A stretch of 64,000 nucleotides of DNA, from the NCBI GenBank assembly GCA_035574295.1, contig DATLYX010000013.1:58562-122561 (forward strand), in the 5' to 3' direction. The translations under genes were made by a program, and so were the position numbers. This document shows positions 1 through 8,031 of the stretch, one piece after another. The notes under the pieces are model-generated. The model was not told the origin of the DNA. It saw only the letters and a program-made list of their open reading frames with translations, and did not search any database. The stretch comes from PNAI01 sp035574295 (lineage in GTDB: Bacteria; Pseudomonadota; Alphaproteobacteria; Rhizobiales; Xanthobacteraceae). The first letter of the stretch is position 1, and the number at the start of each line of letters is the position of its first letter.

Positions 1-318
1 GCAGTCGCGCTCAAGCGCATGCTCGCGCTGTACGACGACATGGAGAGGGCGCTGTCCGAGCACCGCTTTCTGGTCAGCGACCAATACACGATTGCGGATG
101 CGGCGTTCACGCCCTACGTGAATCGGCTCGACCACCTCGCCATCATGGGCGTGCTGGACCGCCATCCGCGCGTGGTCGACTGGTACCGGCGGCTGCAGGA
201 GCGGCCGAGTTTTCACGAGGCGATCACGCGCTGGGAGAACGCGGACTATCTCAAACTGATGAAGCGCGCCGGGCAGGAGAATTGGCCGAAAATCCGGGAG
301 ATCATGGGCGCCCTGTGA
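1..318 (+). CDS. Glutathione S-transferase family protein, C-terminal part (5' end outside window)
   Basis: The reading frame is open from the first base and stops at 316-318, so only the last 105 residues or so are visible. They match the all-helical C-terminal domain of glutathione S-transferases: a helix with YDDMERAL, then the conserved stretch in which TIADAAFTPYVNRL carries the N-capping Asp of this domain, then HPRVVDWYRRLQERPSF, the usual ending of the domain. The glutathione-binding thioredoxin-like half lies upstream of the window. The substrate cannot be told. It converges on the ThDP enzyme gene, with 56 bases between their stops. Confidence 0.8.
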   Translation, partial: AVALKRMLALYDDMERALSEHRFLVSDQYTIADAAFTPYVNRLDHLAIMGVLDRHPRVVDWYRRLQERPSFHEAITRWENADYLKLMKRAGQENWPKIREIMGAL

Positions 319-331
319 GCGGTGTGTCGCC

Positions 332-367
332 CGCGGCTCCTTGTTCTCTCCTATCACAAGAGCCGCG
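332..367. terminator. Inverted repeat between two convergent genes
   Basis: Two perfect 8-base arms, CGCGGCTC (332-339) and GAGCCGCG (360-367), flank a 20-base loop in the 56-base gap between the converging GST and ThDP-enzyme genes. The location suits a bidirectional terminator, but the loop is long and no clear T-run follows on either strand, so this is a weak call. Confidence 0.3.
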
Positions 368-374
368 CGCCAAG

Positions 375-2063
375 TCAGGTCACCGCGGTCGGCGCCAGTG
401 CTTCGATGTCGGTGACGACATCGATGACCGCGGGACGGTTCGCGGCGAGCGCCTGGGCAAGCGCGGCGGAAAAGGCGCTCGCCTGCTCGACGCGGATGCC
501 GAGCGCCCCCATCTCTTCAGCGATGCGGGCGAAATTGACCTTGTTGAAGGTCCACAGTTCGCGCGCCTTCTCGGTCTGCCGGCCGCCGTAGGCGCGATCG
601 AAGCCGCGCTTGGACTGGTTGCCGCTCGAATTGTTGTTGACCACGGTGACGGCGTTGATCTTCCAGCGCACCGCGGTCTCGATTTCGGCGATGTGGTACC
701 AGAGGCCGGCGTCGCCAGTGAAGGTCACCAACGGCCGATCGGGCGCGCCGCATTTGGCGCCGAGCCCGGCCGGGAACGCCCAGCCGAGATGGCCGGCGCT
801 GCGCATGTAGCTTTGTTTTGGGCTGCCGAGATCGAAGAAGCCGCCCATCCACATGCCGGCGTGGCCGGTGTCCACCACCACGATGGCGTCGTCGGGCAGG
901 TGGCGCGAAAGTTCCGCGCAGATGCGTTCCGGCCGGATGGGAACGGCGTCAGATTCGAGCATGGGTTTGTATTTCGCGCGCCACTCGGCGCAAATTTTTT
1001 GTATCTCCTCGATCCACGCCTTGCGCTTTGCCGCGCTCGCCTTGTCGGCGGCGGCGAGCATTTTTGCGAGCGTCACCTTGGCGTCGCCGTTGACGGCCGC
1101 CTGCAGCGGATAGTTGCGGCCGAGCGCCTCCGGGTTAATGTCGATCTGGATCGCGGGCGTGCCGATTTTGGGCACCGCCCAGAAATGGGTGGTCATGCCG
1201 CCGGTCTCGGTGCCGATGAAGCAGACGAGGTCGGCGCGATTGACCACGCGGTTGGCGCTCTCGCGCGAATAGGTGCCGCAGACGCCGACCGCGAGCGGAT
1301 GCGCACCGGGGATCGAATCCTTGCCGTTGAGCGAGGTGGCGACCGGAATTTGCAACGCTTCCGCGAGCGCGACCAGCTCGCGCTGGGCGGAGGAGGCGCG
1401 CACGCCGCCGCCGGCCACGATCACCGGCCGCGCGGCGTCCTGCAAAAGTCTCAGCGCGGCGAGCACGCTCGCCGCCTCCGGCTCCGGGCGGAACGGCGGC
1501 ACGCGCGCAAACTGCGGCTCGACCAGCGGATCCATTTCCGCTTCTTCGGTGTCGATCTGGCCCTCGTTGCCGCGGAATTGCAGATGCACCGGCCCGGGCG
1601 TGCCGGTCGTCGCCGCCCGAAACGCCTGCCGCACCATGTCGGGGAAGCGCGCCACATCATCGACCGTGGCGTTGAATTTGGTCACCGGCTCGAAGGCCGG
1701 CACATCGTCCACTTCCTGATAGACCTTGCGGAATTTCGTGCGCGGCTCGCGCCCGCCAGTGAACGCGATCACCGGCGAATGGGCGAGCCACGCATCGCGC
1801 AGGCCGGCGGCGAGGTTGAGCGCGCCGATCACCTGCGCCATGCAGATGCCGGGCTTGCCGGTGGCGCGCGCGTAGCCGTCCGCCATGTAGGCGGCCGACG
1901 CTTCCCCATGCACGTGCAGCCGCTTGATGGTGGTGCGGCTCTCCATCACAGCGAAGGTTTTGCGCAGCACGGCGGGCACGTGGAACACGTGGGTGACGCC
2001 GTAGCCTTGCAGCATATCCGCCAGGCATTCGGCGCCTGACATTTTGCGGTTGTGGCCGAGCAT
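375..2063 (-). CDS. Thiamine-diphosphate-dependent enzyme, acetolactate-synthase-like
   Basis: A 562-residue protein with the three-part layout of the ThDP enzyme family (acetolactate synthase, benzoylformate decarboxylase and relatives). The N-terminal PYR domain has the catalytic glutamate in HVHGEASAAYMADGYAR (Glu54). A central FAD/nucleotide-type domain contains GTYSRESANRVVNRADLVCFIG. The C-terminal PP domain has the ThDP/Mg motif GDAGLWYHIAEIETA...NNN (about residues 446-478). The motif reads GDA rather than the usual GDG, a known variation. No acetolactate synthase small subunit is nearby, so a role in branched-chain amino acid synthesis is unlikely; a decarboxylase or lyase acting on a 2-oxo acid is more plausible. 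It starts 13 bases after msrB and is probably co-transcribed with it. A second ATG eight codons in (2042) is an alternative start. Confidence 0.85.
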   Translation of the reverse strand: MLGHNRKMSGAECLADMLQGYGVTHVFHVPAVLRKTFAVMESRTTIKRLHVHGEASAAYMADGYARATGKPGICMAQVIGALNLAAGLRDAWLAHSPVIAFTGGREPRTKFRKVYQEVDDVPAFEPVTKFNATVDDVARFPDMVRQAFRAATTGTPGPVHLQFRGNEGQIDTEEAEMDPLVEPQFARVPPFRPEPEAASVLAALRLLQDAARPVIVAGGGVRASSAQRELVALAEALQIPVATSLNGKDSIPGAHPLAVGVCGTYSRESANRVVNRADLVCFIGTETGGMTTHFWAVPKIGTPAIQIDINPEALGRNYPLQAAVNGDAKVTLAKMLAAADKASAAKRKAWIEEIQKICAEWRAKYKPMLESDAVPIRPERICAELSRHLPDDAIVVVDTGHAGMWMGGFFDLGSPKQSYMRSAGHLGWAFPAGLGAKCGAPDRPLVTFTGDAGLWYHIAEIETAVRWKINAVTVVNNNSSGNQSKRGFDRAYGGRQTEKARELWTFNKVNFARIAEEMGALGIRVEQASAFSAALAQALAANRPAVIDVVTDIEALAPTAVT

Positions 2064-2076
2064 GAGCGTCCGCCCG

Positions 2077-2475
2077 TTACTCGGGCACGAACTTCAGCGC
2101 CACCCCGTTGATGCAGTAGCGCAGACCGGTGGGCGGCGGGCCGTCCTCGAACACGTGGCCGAGATGGCTGCCGCAGCGGCTGCAATGCACCTCGGTGCGC
2201 ACCATGCCGTAGCTGTAGTCCGTCTCGGTCTCGACCGCGCCGGGGAACGGATCGTTAAAGCTCGGCCAGCCGGTGCCGCTCTCGAATTTTTTCTTGGACA
2301 CGAACAGCGGCTGGTCGCAGCCAGCACAGTAGAACGTGCCCGCGCGTTTCTCGTAATTGAGCGCGCAACTGCCGGGGCGCTCGGTGCCGTGCTCGCGCAT
2401 GATGTGATACTGCTCGGGAGTGAGCAGCTTGCGCCATTCTGCCTCGGTGCGGGTGACCGGATATTGCTTCTGCAT
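2077..2475 (-). CDS. msrB: Peptide-methionine (R)-S-oxide reductase
   Basis: MsrB reduces the R-epimer of methionine sulfoxide in proteins with thioredoxin as electron donor. From the start chosen here it has 132 residues, a normal length. Visible landmarks are the zinc site Cys50/Cys53 (CAGC) and Cys98/Cys101 (CSRC), the substrate-pocket stretch SGTGWPSF, GSHLGHVF, and the catalytic Cys121 in RYCIN. The ATG at 2475 is preceded by GGAGAGG at good spacing; an ATG 13 codons upstream lacks such a site. Its place between a transport-protein gene and a ThDP enzyme gene on the same strand suggests it rides in their transcript rather than sharing their pathway. Confidence 0.93.
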   Translation of the reverse strand: MQKQYPVTRTEAEWRKLLTPEQYHIMREHGTERPGSCALNYEKRAGTFYCAGCDQPLFVSKKKFESGTGWPSFNDPFPGAVETETDYSYGMVRTEVHCSRCGSHLGHVFEDGPPPTGLRYCINGVALKFVPE

Positions 2476-2521
2476 CGCACCTCTCCATCGTTTGATCCAG
2501 GCAATGCCAGCCAAGCCGGGA

Positions 2522-3493
2522 TCAGTTCTTTCGCTTCAATCCGAGAATCTTGGCGATCGCCTCCGCGCTTGCGGCTTGTTGTTTGATGGTTTGCATCAAT
2601 TCCTCCGGCCCGGCCGGAACCATGTCCTGGCCGGTGGCGGCGATGCGCTCGGAAATCGTCCGATCGTTCGCCACGGCGATGATGTCGGCGCCGATGCGCT
2701 TGCGCAGCTCAAGCGGCATGCCGGCCGGCCCGTAGAATCCGGCGGTGGTTTCGATCACAAGCTCGGGGAAGCCGGCTTCGATCATCGCCGGGATGTCGGG
2801 CGCGACCTTGCTGCGCGCCCGGCTGCCGACCGCAACCAGGCGCACTTTGCCGGCCTCCACCAGCGGCCGCACCACGGTGTAGGACGAAAGCAAAAATTGG
2901 ATGCGGTTCTCGCCGAGATCGCGCCCTGCCTGCACCACGTCCCGATACGGCACCTTGGCGACATTGAGTTTCTGCGCCTTGACGAAGGCATCAACCGCGA
3001 ATTCGGGCAGACCCGCCGCGCCGGCAACGTTGTATTTGTCCGGCGCCGCGCGCGCCCCCGCGACGAAGTCGCGCACGCTCTTGAATTCAGTGGCCGCCGG
3101 AACGGAGGCCGCCAGCACAGTGTGGCTGATGCGGGCGATCGGCTGCAGGTCGCGCTCCTGATTGTAGGGAAGTTTTTCGTGCAGATAGGGATGCGCGATG
3201 AACGAGGCGCTCGAGGCATAGAGTAGCACGTGGTCGTCGGCGGCCGAGACGAAGGCGCTGATGGCCACGAGGCCGTCCCCGCCGGGGCGGTTTTCGACCA
3301 CCACCGGCTTGCCCCAGCGCGCCGCCAGGCGATCTCCCAACAGCCGCGCGGCGACATCGGTTGCGGTGCCGGCGCCGAAGGGCAGGATCAGCTTGACCGT
3401 CCGCTGCGGCCAGGTCTGCGCCTGCGCGAGCGACGGCGCAGAATGTACGAATGCGATGCATAGAAAGACGATCAGCGAAAGCAATCGAGCCAT
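2522..3493 (-). CDS. Bug/TctC-family periplasmic solute-binding protein
   Basis: A 323-residue protein of the tripartite tricarboxylate transporter (TTT) substrate-binding family. A signal peptide (MARLLSLIVFLCIAFVHSAP..AQA) leads into the family opening WPQRTVKLILPFGAGTATD, and GDRLAARWGKPVVVENRPGG is the usual second motif. Such proteins bind carboxylates in the periplasm and deliver them to TctA/TctB membrane partners, but no such partners occur in the window. The start at 3493 is chosen over one seven codons upstream because AAGGGAGG sits just before it. It lies 46 bases ahead of msrB in the same direction, and 137 bases after the cyclase-family gene. Confidence 0.9.
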   Translation of the reverse strand: MARLLSLIVFLCIAFVHSAPSLAQAQTWPQRTVKLILPFGAGTATDVAARLLGDRLAARWGKPVVVENRPGGDGLVAISAFVSAADDHVLLYASSASFIAHPYLHEKLPYNQERDLQPIARISHTVLAASVPAATEFKSVRDFVAGARAAPDKYNVAGAAGLPEFAVDAFVKAQKLNVAKVPYRDVVQAGRDLGENRIQFLLSSYTVVRPLVEAGKVRLVAVGSRARSKVAPDIPAMIEAGFPELVIETTAGFYGPAGMPLELRKRIGADIIAVANDRTISERIAATGQDMVPAGPEELMQTIKQQAASAEAIAKILGLKRKN

Positions 3494-3630
3494 GGCCACC
3501 TCCCTTGCGGTCACCTCATTCTACTTTACGATGAAGCATTGCAAACGCGCAAAAATGTCGTAACGCATTTGACGGACAACAAGGCTCCGAAGCCCGATCT
3601 CGCGCGCGCTTATTGTTTGCTTGATTATTG

Positions 3631-4602
3631 TTACTTGATCGCCAGCGGGTTGACCGGCGAGCCGACGGCACCGGTGATGGGCAGCGCCGGTGCGACGAAC
3701 AGAAATTCGTAGACCTTGTCTTCGGCGCAGTCCTCGGCAAGGTCTTTCACGTAAAAAATCTCGCCCATGGTCAGGCCCATGATCGGAATCGTGATCCAAT
3801 GCCAGGGTTGGTTGATGCCGGGCTCGGTCTCGTTCGGCCGCACCTCGCAGCCCCAGGTGTCGCTGGCGATGGCGGCGATCTCGGTGCGCTGGATCCAGTC
3901 CAGCGTCTCGAAGGCGAAGCCCGGCGCGTCGCCGCCCGGATAGCCGTCCCAGCTCCCGGCCTTCAGCTTCGCTTCCATCTGTCCGGTGCGCACGATCACG
4001 TAGTCGCCGCGCTTCACCGTCACACCCTGCTTCTTCGCGGTGTTCTCGAGGTCGGCGCAGGTGATGCCGTAACCGTCCTCCAACACGTCCTTGCCGAGCG
4101 CGCGCGCCACGTCGAGGAACACGCCGCGGCCGACCATCTTGGTTTTGGTTTTTTCGATGCCGCATTTCTGCGCGCCGGCGGAGGTGACCTCGCGGCAGTC
4201 GTAACCGTTCCACATGTAGTTCTCATAGAAAACATGCCCGAGACCGTCCCATTGCGTGCCGCATTGCAATGGCATGGTCACCATGTCGTCGGCGGCGCGG
4301 ATGCCGCGTTTGTCGAGCACGCCGGCATAGGCGTCGGTGCCGGTGCGCAGCATGGTGTGGATCGGATTGGTGCGGCCCATTGCAGGATAGTTGCTCTTGG
4401 CCCCCTGCGGCCCGTTGTGGTCGAAGTTGAGGGCAAGCGAAATCACCTTGCCCTTGCGGACGAGCCGCGCCGCGGCGACGATATCCTCGGGCCGCGTGTA
4501 GTTGAGCGTGCCGATCTCGTCATCTGGCCCCCATTTGCCCCAGTTCTTGTATTTCTCTGCGGCGTTGCGGAGGTCTTGTCGCGTGTACTTGCGGGGAGAC
4601 AT
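3631..4602 (-). CDS. Cyclase-family (kynurenine formamidase-like) metal-dependent hydrolase
   Basis: This 323-residue protein belongs to the cyclase family that includes bacterial kynurenine formamidase (KynB) and polyketide cyclase-like proteins. It is longer than KynB (about 210 residues) and falls in the large subgroup that starts WGKWGPDDEIGTLNY. The family's metal motif HxGTHxDxPxH appears as QCGTQWDGLGH (113-123), so two of the histidines are glutamines while the Asp and last His remain. I recall this variant as common in the subgroup but cannot check it here. The reaction is therefore uncertain; amide or lactone hydrolysis is a reasonable inference. It is the promoter-proximal gene of the leftward set, divergent from the second Bug/TctC gene. 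Confidence 0.82.
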   Translation of the reverse strand: MSPRKYTRQDLRNAAEKYKNWGKWGPDDEIGTLNYTRPEDIVAAARLVRKGKVISLALNFDHNGPQGAKSNYPAMGRTNPIHTMLRTGTDAYAGVLDKRGIRAADDMVTMPLQCGTQWDGLGHVFYENYMWNGYDCREVTSAGAQKCGIEKTKTKMVGRGVFLDVARALGKDVLEDGYGITCADLENTAKKQGVTVKRGDYVIVRTGQMEAKLKAGSWDGYPGGDAPGFAFETLDWIQRTEIAAIASDTWGCEVRPNETEPGINQPWHWITIPIMGLTMGEIFYVKDLAEDCAEDKVYEFLFVAPALPITGAVGSPVNPLAIK

Positions 4603-4784
4603 CGTGCATCCTTGTCTTGACGATGGATCGGAGGGTGGTCGGGACGGTTCGCCGCATTATTTTCAGGTTTACTGCCTCGCAGACAAGGGCGATGATAACG
4701 TCCCCAGAGGCGCGCGGCGTTGACCGTCGCGTGAAGGGCCTGACGCGGCCGAAGTTCGTGCGAACGGAAAAGGGAGGAATGGCC

Positions 4785-5750
4785 ATGAAATCAATCATCC
4801 GCTTCGTCGCGCTCTGCGCGGCGGTTCTAATTTCGGGCGCCGCCTTCGCCCAGCAATATCCGACCAAGCCGGTGAAGATCGTGGTTCCGTTTCCGGCGGG
4901 GGGCGTCACGGACATCGCCACGCGAATGATCGCCCAGAAGCTTTCGGAGAAGCTCGGCCAGCAGTTCTACGTCGAGAACATAGCGGGCGCCGGCGGCAAC
5001 AACGGCATGGGCCAGGTCGCGCGCTCGCCGGGCGACGGTTACACCATTCTGGTGGCGTCCTCCAGCATCGTCGTCAATCCAAGCCTCTACAACAAGGTGC
5101 CCTACGACATCGAGAAAGACTTCATCCCGGTGACGAAGGCCGGCGGCACGCCGAATTCCTGGGTGGTCAACGCGGGCTTCCAGGCCAAGACGATCAAAGA
5201 ACTCATCGACATGATGAAAAAGGAGCCGGGCAAATACAGCGTCGCATCGCCCGGCACCGGCACAACGCCGTCGTTGTCGATCGAAATGTTCAAGCGCGCC
5301 GCAGGCGTCGAATTCGTCACCGTGCCGTTTGCCGGCGGCGGGCCGATGACGCAGTCGCTGCTTGGCGGCCATACGCCGATCGCCTGCGCGGCGCTGGGCA
5401 ACTACGTCAATTTGATCAAGGAAGGCAAGCTGCGTGCGCTCGCGGTCACGGCGCTGAAGCGTTCGGCCGCGCTGCCGGATATTCCGACGCTCGAAGAAAT
5501 GGGAATCAAAGGCCAGGCGGCGGAGACCATGACCGGCGTGTTCGTGCCGGCTGGAACGCCGAAGCCGATCGTCGATCTGCTGCAGAAGGAGATTGCCGCG
5601 ATCGTCAATATGCCCGATATCAAGGCCAAGCTGCTGGCCGCCGGCGTCGAGGCGGAGGGCAACAGCCAGGCTGAATTCGCCGCCTACGTTAAAGAGGAAG
5701 TCGCCAAGTGGCGAAGAGTGATCAGCGAGGCGAACATTCCGAAGATTTGA
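4785..5750 (+). CDS. Bug/TctC-family periplasmic solute-binding protein (second copy)
   Basis: A 321-residue TTT-family binding protein with a signal peptide (MKSIIRFVALCAAVLISGAAFA) followed by the family opening QYPTKPVKIVVPFPAGGVTD. Later landmarks are IAGAGGNNGMGQVARSPGDG, SLYNKVPYDIEKDF and the closing WRRVISEANI. It should bind an organic acid in the periplasm. The ATG at 4785 is chosen over the ATG two codons before because AGGGAGGA ends 6 bases upstream of it. It is unlike the copy at 2522 in detail and again has no TctA/TctB genes beside it. It reads towards the tartrate-dehydratase-like gene, which begins 168 bases later. Confidence 0.92.
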   Translation: MKSIIRFVALCAAVLISGAAFAQQYPTKPVKIVVPFPAGGVTDIATRMIAQKLSEKLGQQFYVENIAGAGGNNGMGQVARSPGDGYTILVASSSIVVNPSLYNKVPYDIEKDFIPVTKAGGTPNSWVVNAGFQAKTIKELIDMMKKEPGKYSVASPGTGTTPSLSIEMFKRAAGVEFVTVPFAGGGPMTQSLLGGHTPIACAALGNYVNLIKEGKLRALAVTALKRSAALPDIPTLEEMGIKGQAAETMTGVFVPAGTPKPIVDLLQKEIAAIVNMPDIKAKLLAAGVEAEGNSQAEFAAYVKEEVAKWRRVISEANIPKI

Positions 5751-5872
5751 CGCGATACCTTCACGGCGTCATCGACGGGCCGGCGCCTCAGCGCGTTTCC
5801 GCGCGTCTTCGACGCGCTGCTGGCGCCGAGTCACGGTGATATCTCGCTCCGCTCGGTATTTCCTCAATTGAG

Positions 5873-5895
5873 AGCGCCGGGGCAAGCCCGGCGCT
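5873..5895. repeat. GC-rich hairpin between the Bug gene and the enolase-family gene
   Basis: Perfect 9-base arms AGCGCCGGG (5873-5881) and CCCGGCGCT (5887-5895) enclose the loop GCAAG. It lies 23 bases before the next start codon and lacks a following T-run, so it may be a dispersed palindromic element of the kind common between alphaproteobacterial genes, or it may act on the mRNA of the gene it precedes. A hairpin of like size sits at 62670-62690. Confidence 0.45.
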
Positions 5896-5918
5896 GACGG
5901 GCTTATGGCTTAAACTCC

Positions 5919-7088
5919 ATGCGCATCGTCGATATCCGCGAGAAGGCCATCCCGCTGAAATCGCAGCTAGCCAATTCGAGCTTTGACTTTTCGGAAATGA
6001 CCACGTCGGTGGTTGCCGTCATCACCGATGCAATGCGCAACGGCAAGCAGGTCGTCGGCTACGCCTTCAACTCCACCGACCGCTATGCCTGCGGCGCAGC
6101 GATGCGGGAGCGCTTCATCCCGCGGATCAAGAATGCGCCGCCGGAGTCACTGCTCGATGCGAGCGGCCGAAATTTCGACCCGGCAAAAATTCTCGCCTGC
6201 ATGATGCAGCGGGAAAAATCCGGCGGCCACAGCGAGCGCTCGATCGCGATCGGCACCATCGAGGTGGCGGTGTGGGACGCGGTGGCCAAGATCGAGGACA
6301 AGCCCCTGCATCGCGTCTTGGCCGAGCGCTACAACAGCGGCAAGGCGGCCGATCGGGTGTTCTGCTACGTGGGCGGCGGCTGGTATATCCCCGGCGGGAC
6401 CATCGACGACTTGCTTGACGAAATGCGGCGGCATCTCGACGCCGGCTACACCATGCTGAAGATGAAAGTGGGCGGCATGGCGCTCGCCGACGACATCCGG
6501 CGCGTCGAAGCGGTGAAGAAAATCCTCCCGCGCGGCGCGGAGCTGGCCGTGGACGCAAACGCGAAATTTTCGCGCGAAGAGGCGCTCGCCTATGCGCGGG
6601 CGCTTCTGCCGTTCAAGCTGCGCTGGTTCGAGGAGCCGTGCGATCCGCTCGACTATGCCTCGCTGGCGGAGATCGCCGCCGCCTATCCCGAGCCGCTGTC
6701 AACCGGCGAGAACCTGTTCTCCACCCAGGATGTCGAGAACCTGGTCCGTTTCGGCGGACTGAAGCCGGAACGGCGCGACGTGATCCAGGTGGACCCGCCG
6801 CAGGCCTACGGGATTGTGCAATACGCGCGCACCGTGGACATGCTGGAACGGCACGGCTGGCCGCGCCGTGCGCTGTTTCCGCACGGCGGCAACCAGATGT
6901 CGTTGGCGGTCGCCGGCGGGTTCGGTCTGGGCGGGGCGGAATCCTACCCGGGCGTATTCGGCCCGTTCGCCGGCTTTGCCGACGATGCCAAAGTGGAGAA
7001 CGGATACCTCAAACTATCCGACCGTCCGGGCATCGGATTCGAAGCACAATCGGCACTCTACCGCATCATGCAGGAGCTTGCCGCGTAG
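5919..7088 (+). CDS. Enolase-superfamily dehydratase, D-tartrate-dehydratase-like
   Basis: A 389-residue member of the mandelate racemase/muconate lactonizing family, the same length as the D(-)-tartrate dehydratase (TarD) of Bradyrhizobium and alike along its whole length as far as I recall that sequence. Both have EKxGGHxERS, VGTIxxAVWDAVAKI, the catalytic lysine in KMKVGG (Lys183), metal ligands Asp212 (VDANAKF), Glu238 (FEEP) and Glu264 (TGENLFS), and the general acid/base His322 in PHGGNQMSL. TarD removes water from D-tartrate to give oxaloacetate. Differences near the active site (VDPPQAYG where I recall FDCALSYG) mean another 2,3-dihydroxy acid is possible. It is followed 22 bases later by an isocitrate-lyase-family gene, suggesting the product is cleaved next. 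Confidence 0.85.
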   Translation: MRIVDIREKAIPLKSQLANSSFDFSEMTTSVVAVITDAMRNGKQVVGYAFNSTDRYACGAAMRERFIPRIKNAPPESLLDASGRNFDPAKILACMMQREKSGGHSERSIAIGTIEVAVWDAVAKIEDKPLHRVLAERYNSGKAADRVFCYVGGGWYIPGGTIDDLLDEMRRHLDAGYTMLKMKVGGMALADDIRRVEAVKKILPRGAELAVDANAKFSREEALAYARALLPFKLRWFEEPCDPLDYASLAEIAAAYPEPLSTGENLFSTQDVENLVRFGGLKPERRDVIQVDPPQAYGIVQYARTVDMLERHGWPRRALFPHGGNQMSLAVAGGFGLGGAESYPGVFGPFAGFADDAKVENGYLKLSDRPGIGFEAQSALYRIMQELAA

Positions 7089-7110
7089 ACGCGCGCGGGC
7101 AAGGCTTGCT

Positions 7111-8016
7111 ATGGCTCAAGCCATGACCCCGGCAAGCGGTCGTCCCAGTTGGAAGGCGCTGCTCAAGCGCGAAAAACCGCTGCTGCTGCCGTGCGCGTAT
7201 GACGCGCTGTCGGCGCGGCTCATCGAGCGCGCGGGTTTTTCCGCCTATTCGATCGGCGGCTATGCGCTGGTCGGCGCGCGCTACGCCATCCCCGATATCG
7301 GGCTTGCCGGCTTCGGTGAAATCTCGGCCGGGGTGCGCGACATTATGGCCGCGACAAGCCTGCCGGTGCTGGTCGATGCGGATACCGGCTACGGCGACGT
7401 GAAGAACGTGGTGCACACGGTGCGCAGCTACGAGGCGATGGGCGTCGCCGCGATCTTCATCGAGGATCAGGTGGCGCCCAAGCGCTGCGGGCACATGGCC
7501 GGCAAGGACGTGATCCCGGCCGACGAAATGGCGGCCAAAATTCGCGCCGCGGTCGGCGAGCGCAACAATCCCGATTTCTTCATCATCGCCCGCACCGATG
7601 CGCGCGCGGTGCACGGCCTTGACGAGGCGCTGCGGCGCGGTGAACTGTATCTGGAGGCGGGCGCCGACGGTCTCTTCATCGAGGCGCCGCAGACCAGCGA
7701 GGAGCTCGAACGCATCGGGCGCGCGTTCCAGGGCGTGCCGCAGATCGCCAACATGCTGGAAGGCGGCGGGCAGACGCCGGTGCTGCCGCCGGGGGAATTG
7801 AGCCGGCTTGGGTTCGCCATGGTGGCCTATCCGACCACGCTGATTTTCCGCGTCGCGCGCACCATCGAGACCGCGCTCGCCGATATAAAGGCCGGGCGGC
7901 CGGCCAAGCAGGGCGACGGCGTGGATTTCGCCGCCTTCAAGGACATCACCGGCTTTGCCGACTGGGCGGTGATCGAAAGCGAATACAAGCGTTCGCGGGG
8001 GGAGACAAAATCATGA
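7111..8016 (+). CDS. Isocitrate lyase/PEP mutase-family carbon-carbon lyase
   Basis: A protein of 301 residues from the ATG at 7111 (an ATG four codons later is also possible; neither has a strong ribosome site). It has the TIM-barrel features of the family: magnesium-binding Asp89/Asp91 in LVDADTGYG, IFIEDQ, and the active-site loop KRCGH (124-128) with the catalytic Cys126. The cysteine is the mark of true lyases (isocitrate, methylisocitrate, dimethylmalate lyases); PEP mutases and, as far as I recall, oxaloacetate decarboxylases of this fold lack it. It therefore probably splits a 2-substituted malate-like acid to pyruvate or glyoxylate plus a second acid. The ABC importer genes follow after 15 bases, so uptake and cleavage are likely expressed together. 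Confidence 0.85.
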   Translation: MAQAMTPASGRPSWKALLKREKPLLLPCAYDALSARLIERAGFSAYSIGGYALVGARYAIPDIGLAGFGEISAGVRDIMAATSLPVLVDADTGYGDVKNVVHTVRSYEAMGVAAIFIEDQVAPKRCGHMAGKDVIPADEMAAKIRAAVGERNNPDFFIIARTDARAVHGLDEALRRGELYLEAGADGLFIEAPQTSEELERIGRAFQGVPQIANMLEGGGQTPVLPPGELSRLGFAMVAYPTTLIFRVARTIETALADIKAGRPAKQGDGVDFAAFKDITGFADWAVIESEYKRSRGETKS

Positions 8017-8031
8017 CGTGCGCGTGGGGGC

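Noticed and set aside
282..2039. A long open frame on the plus strand opposite the ThDP enzyme gene
   Set aside because: It is antisense to a gene with clear ThDP motifs, its protein is rich in Arg/Gly/Ala/His without domains, and such frames are expected in GC-rich DNA.
375..2063. Assignment of the ThDP enzyme as biosynthetic acetolactate synthase
   Set aside because: No regulatory small subunit or ilv gene is nearby and its active-site surroundings do not allow a specific assignment, so only the family is claimed.
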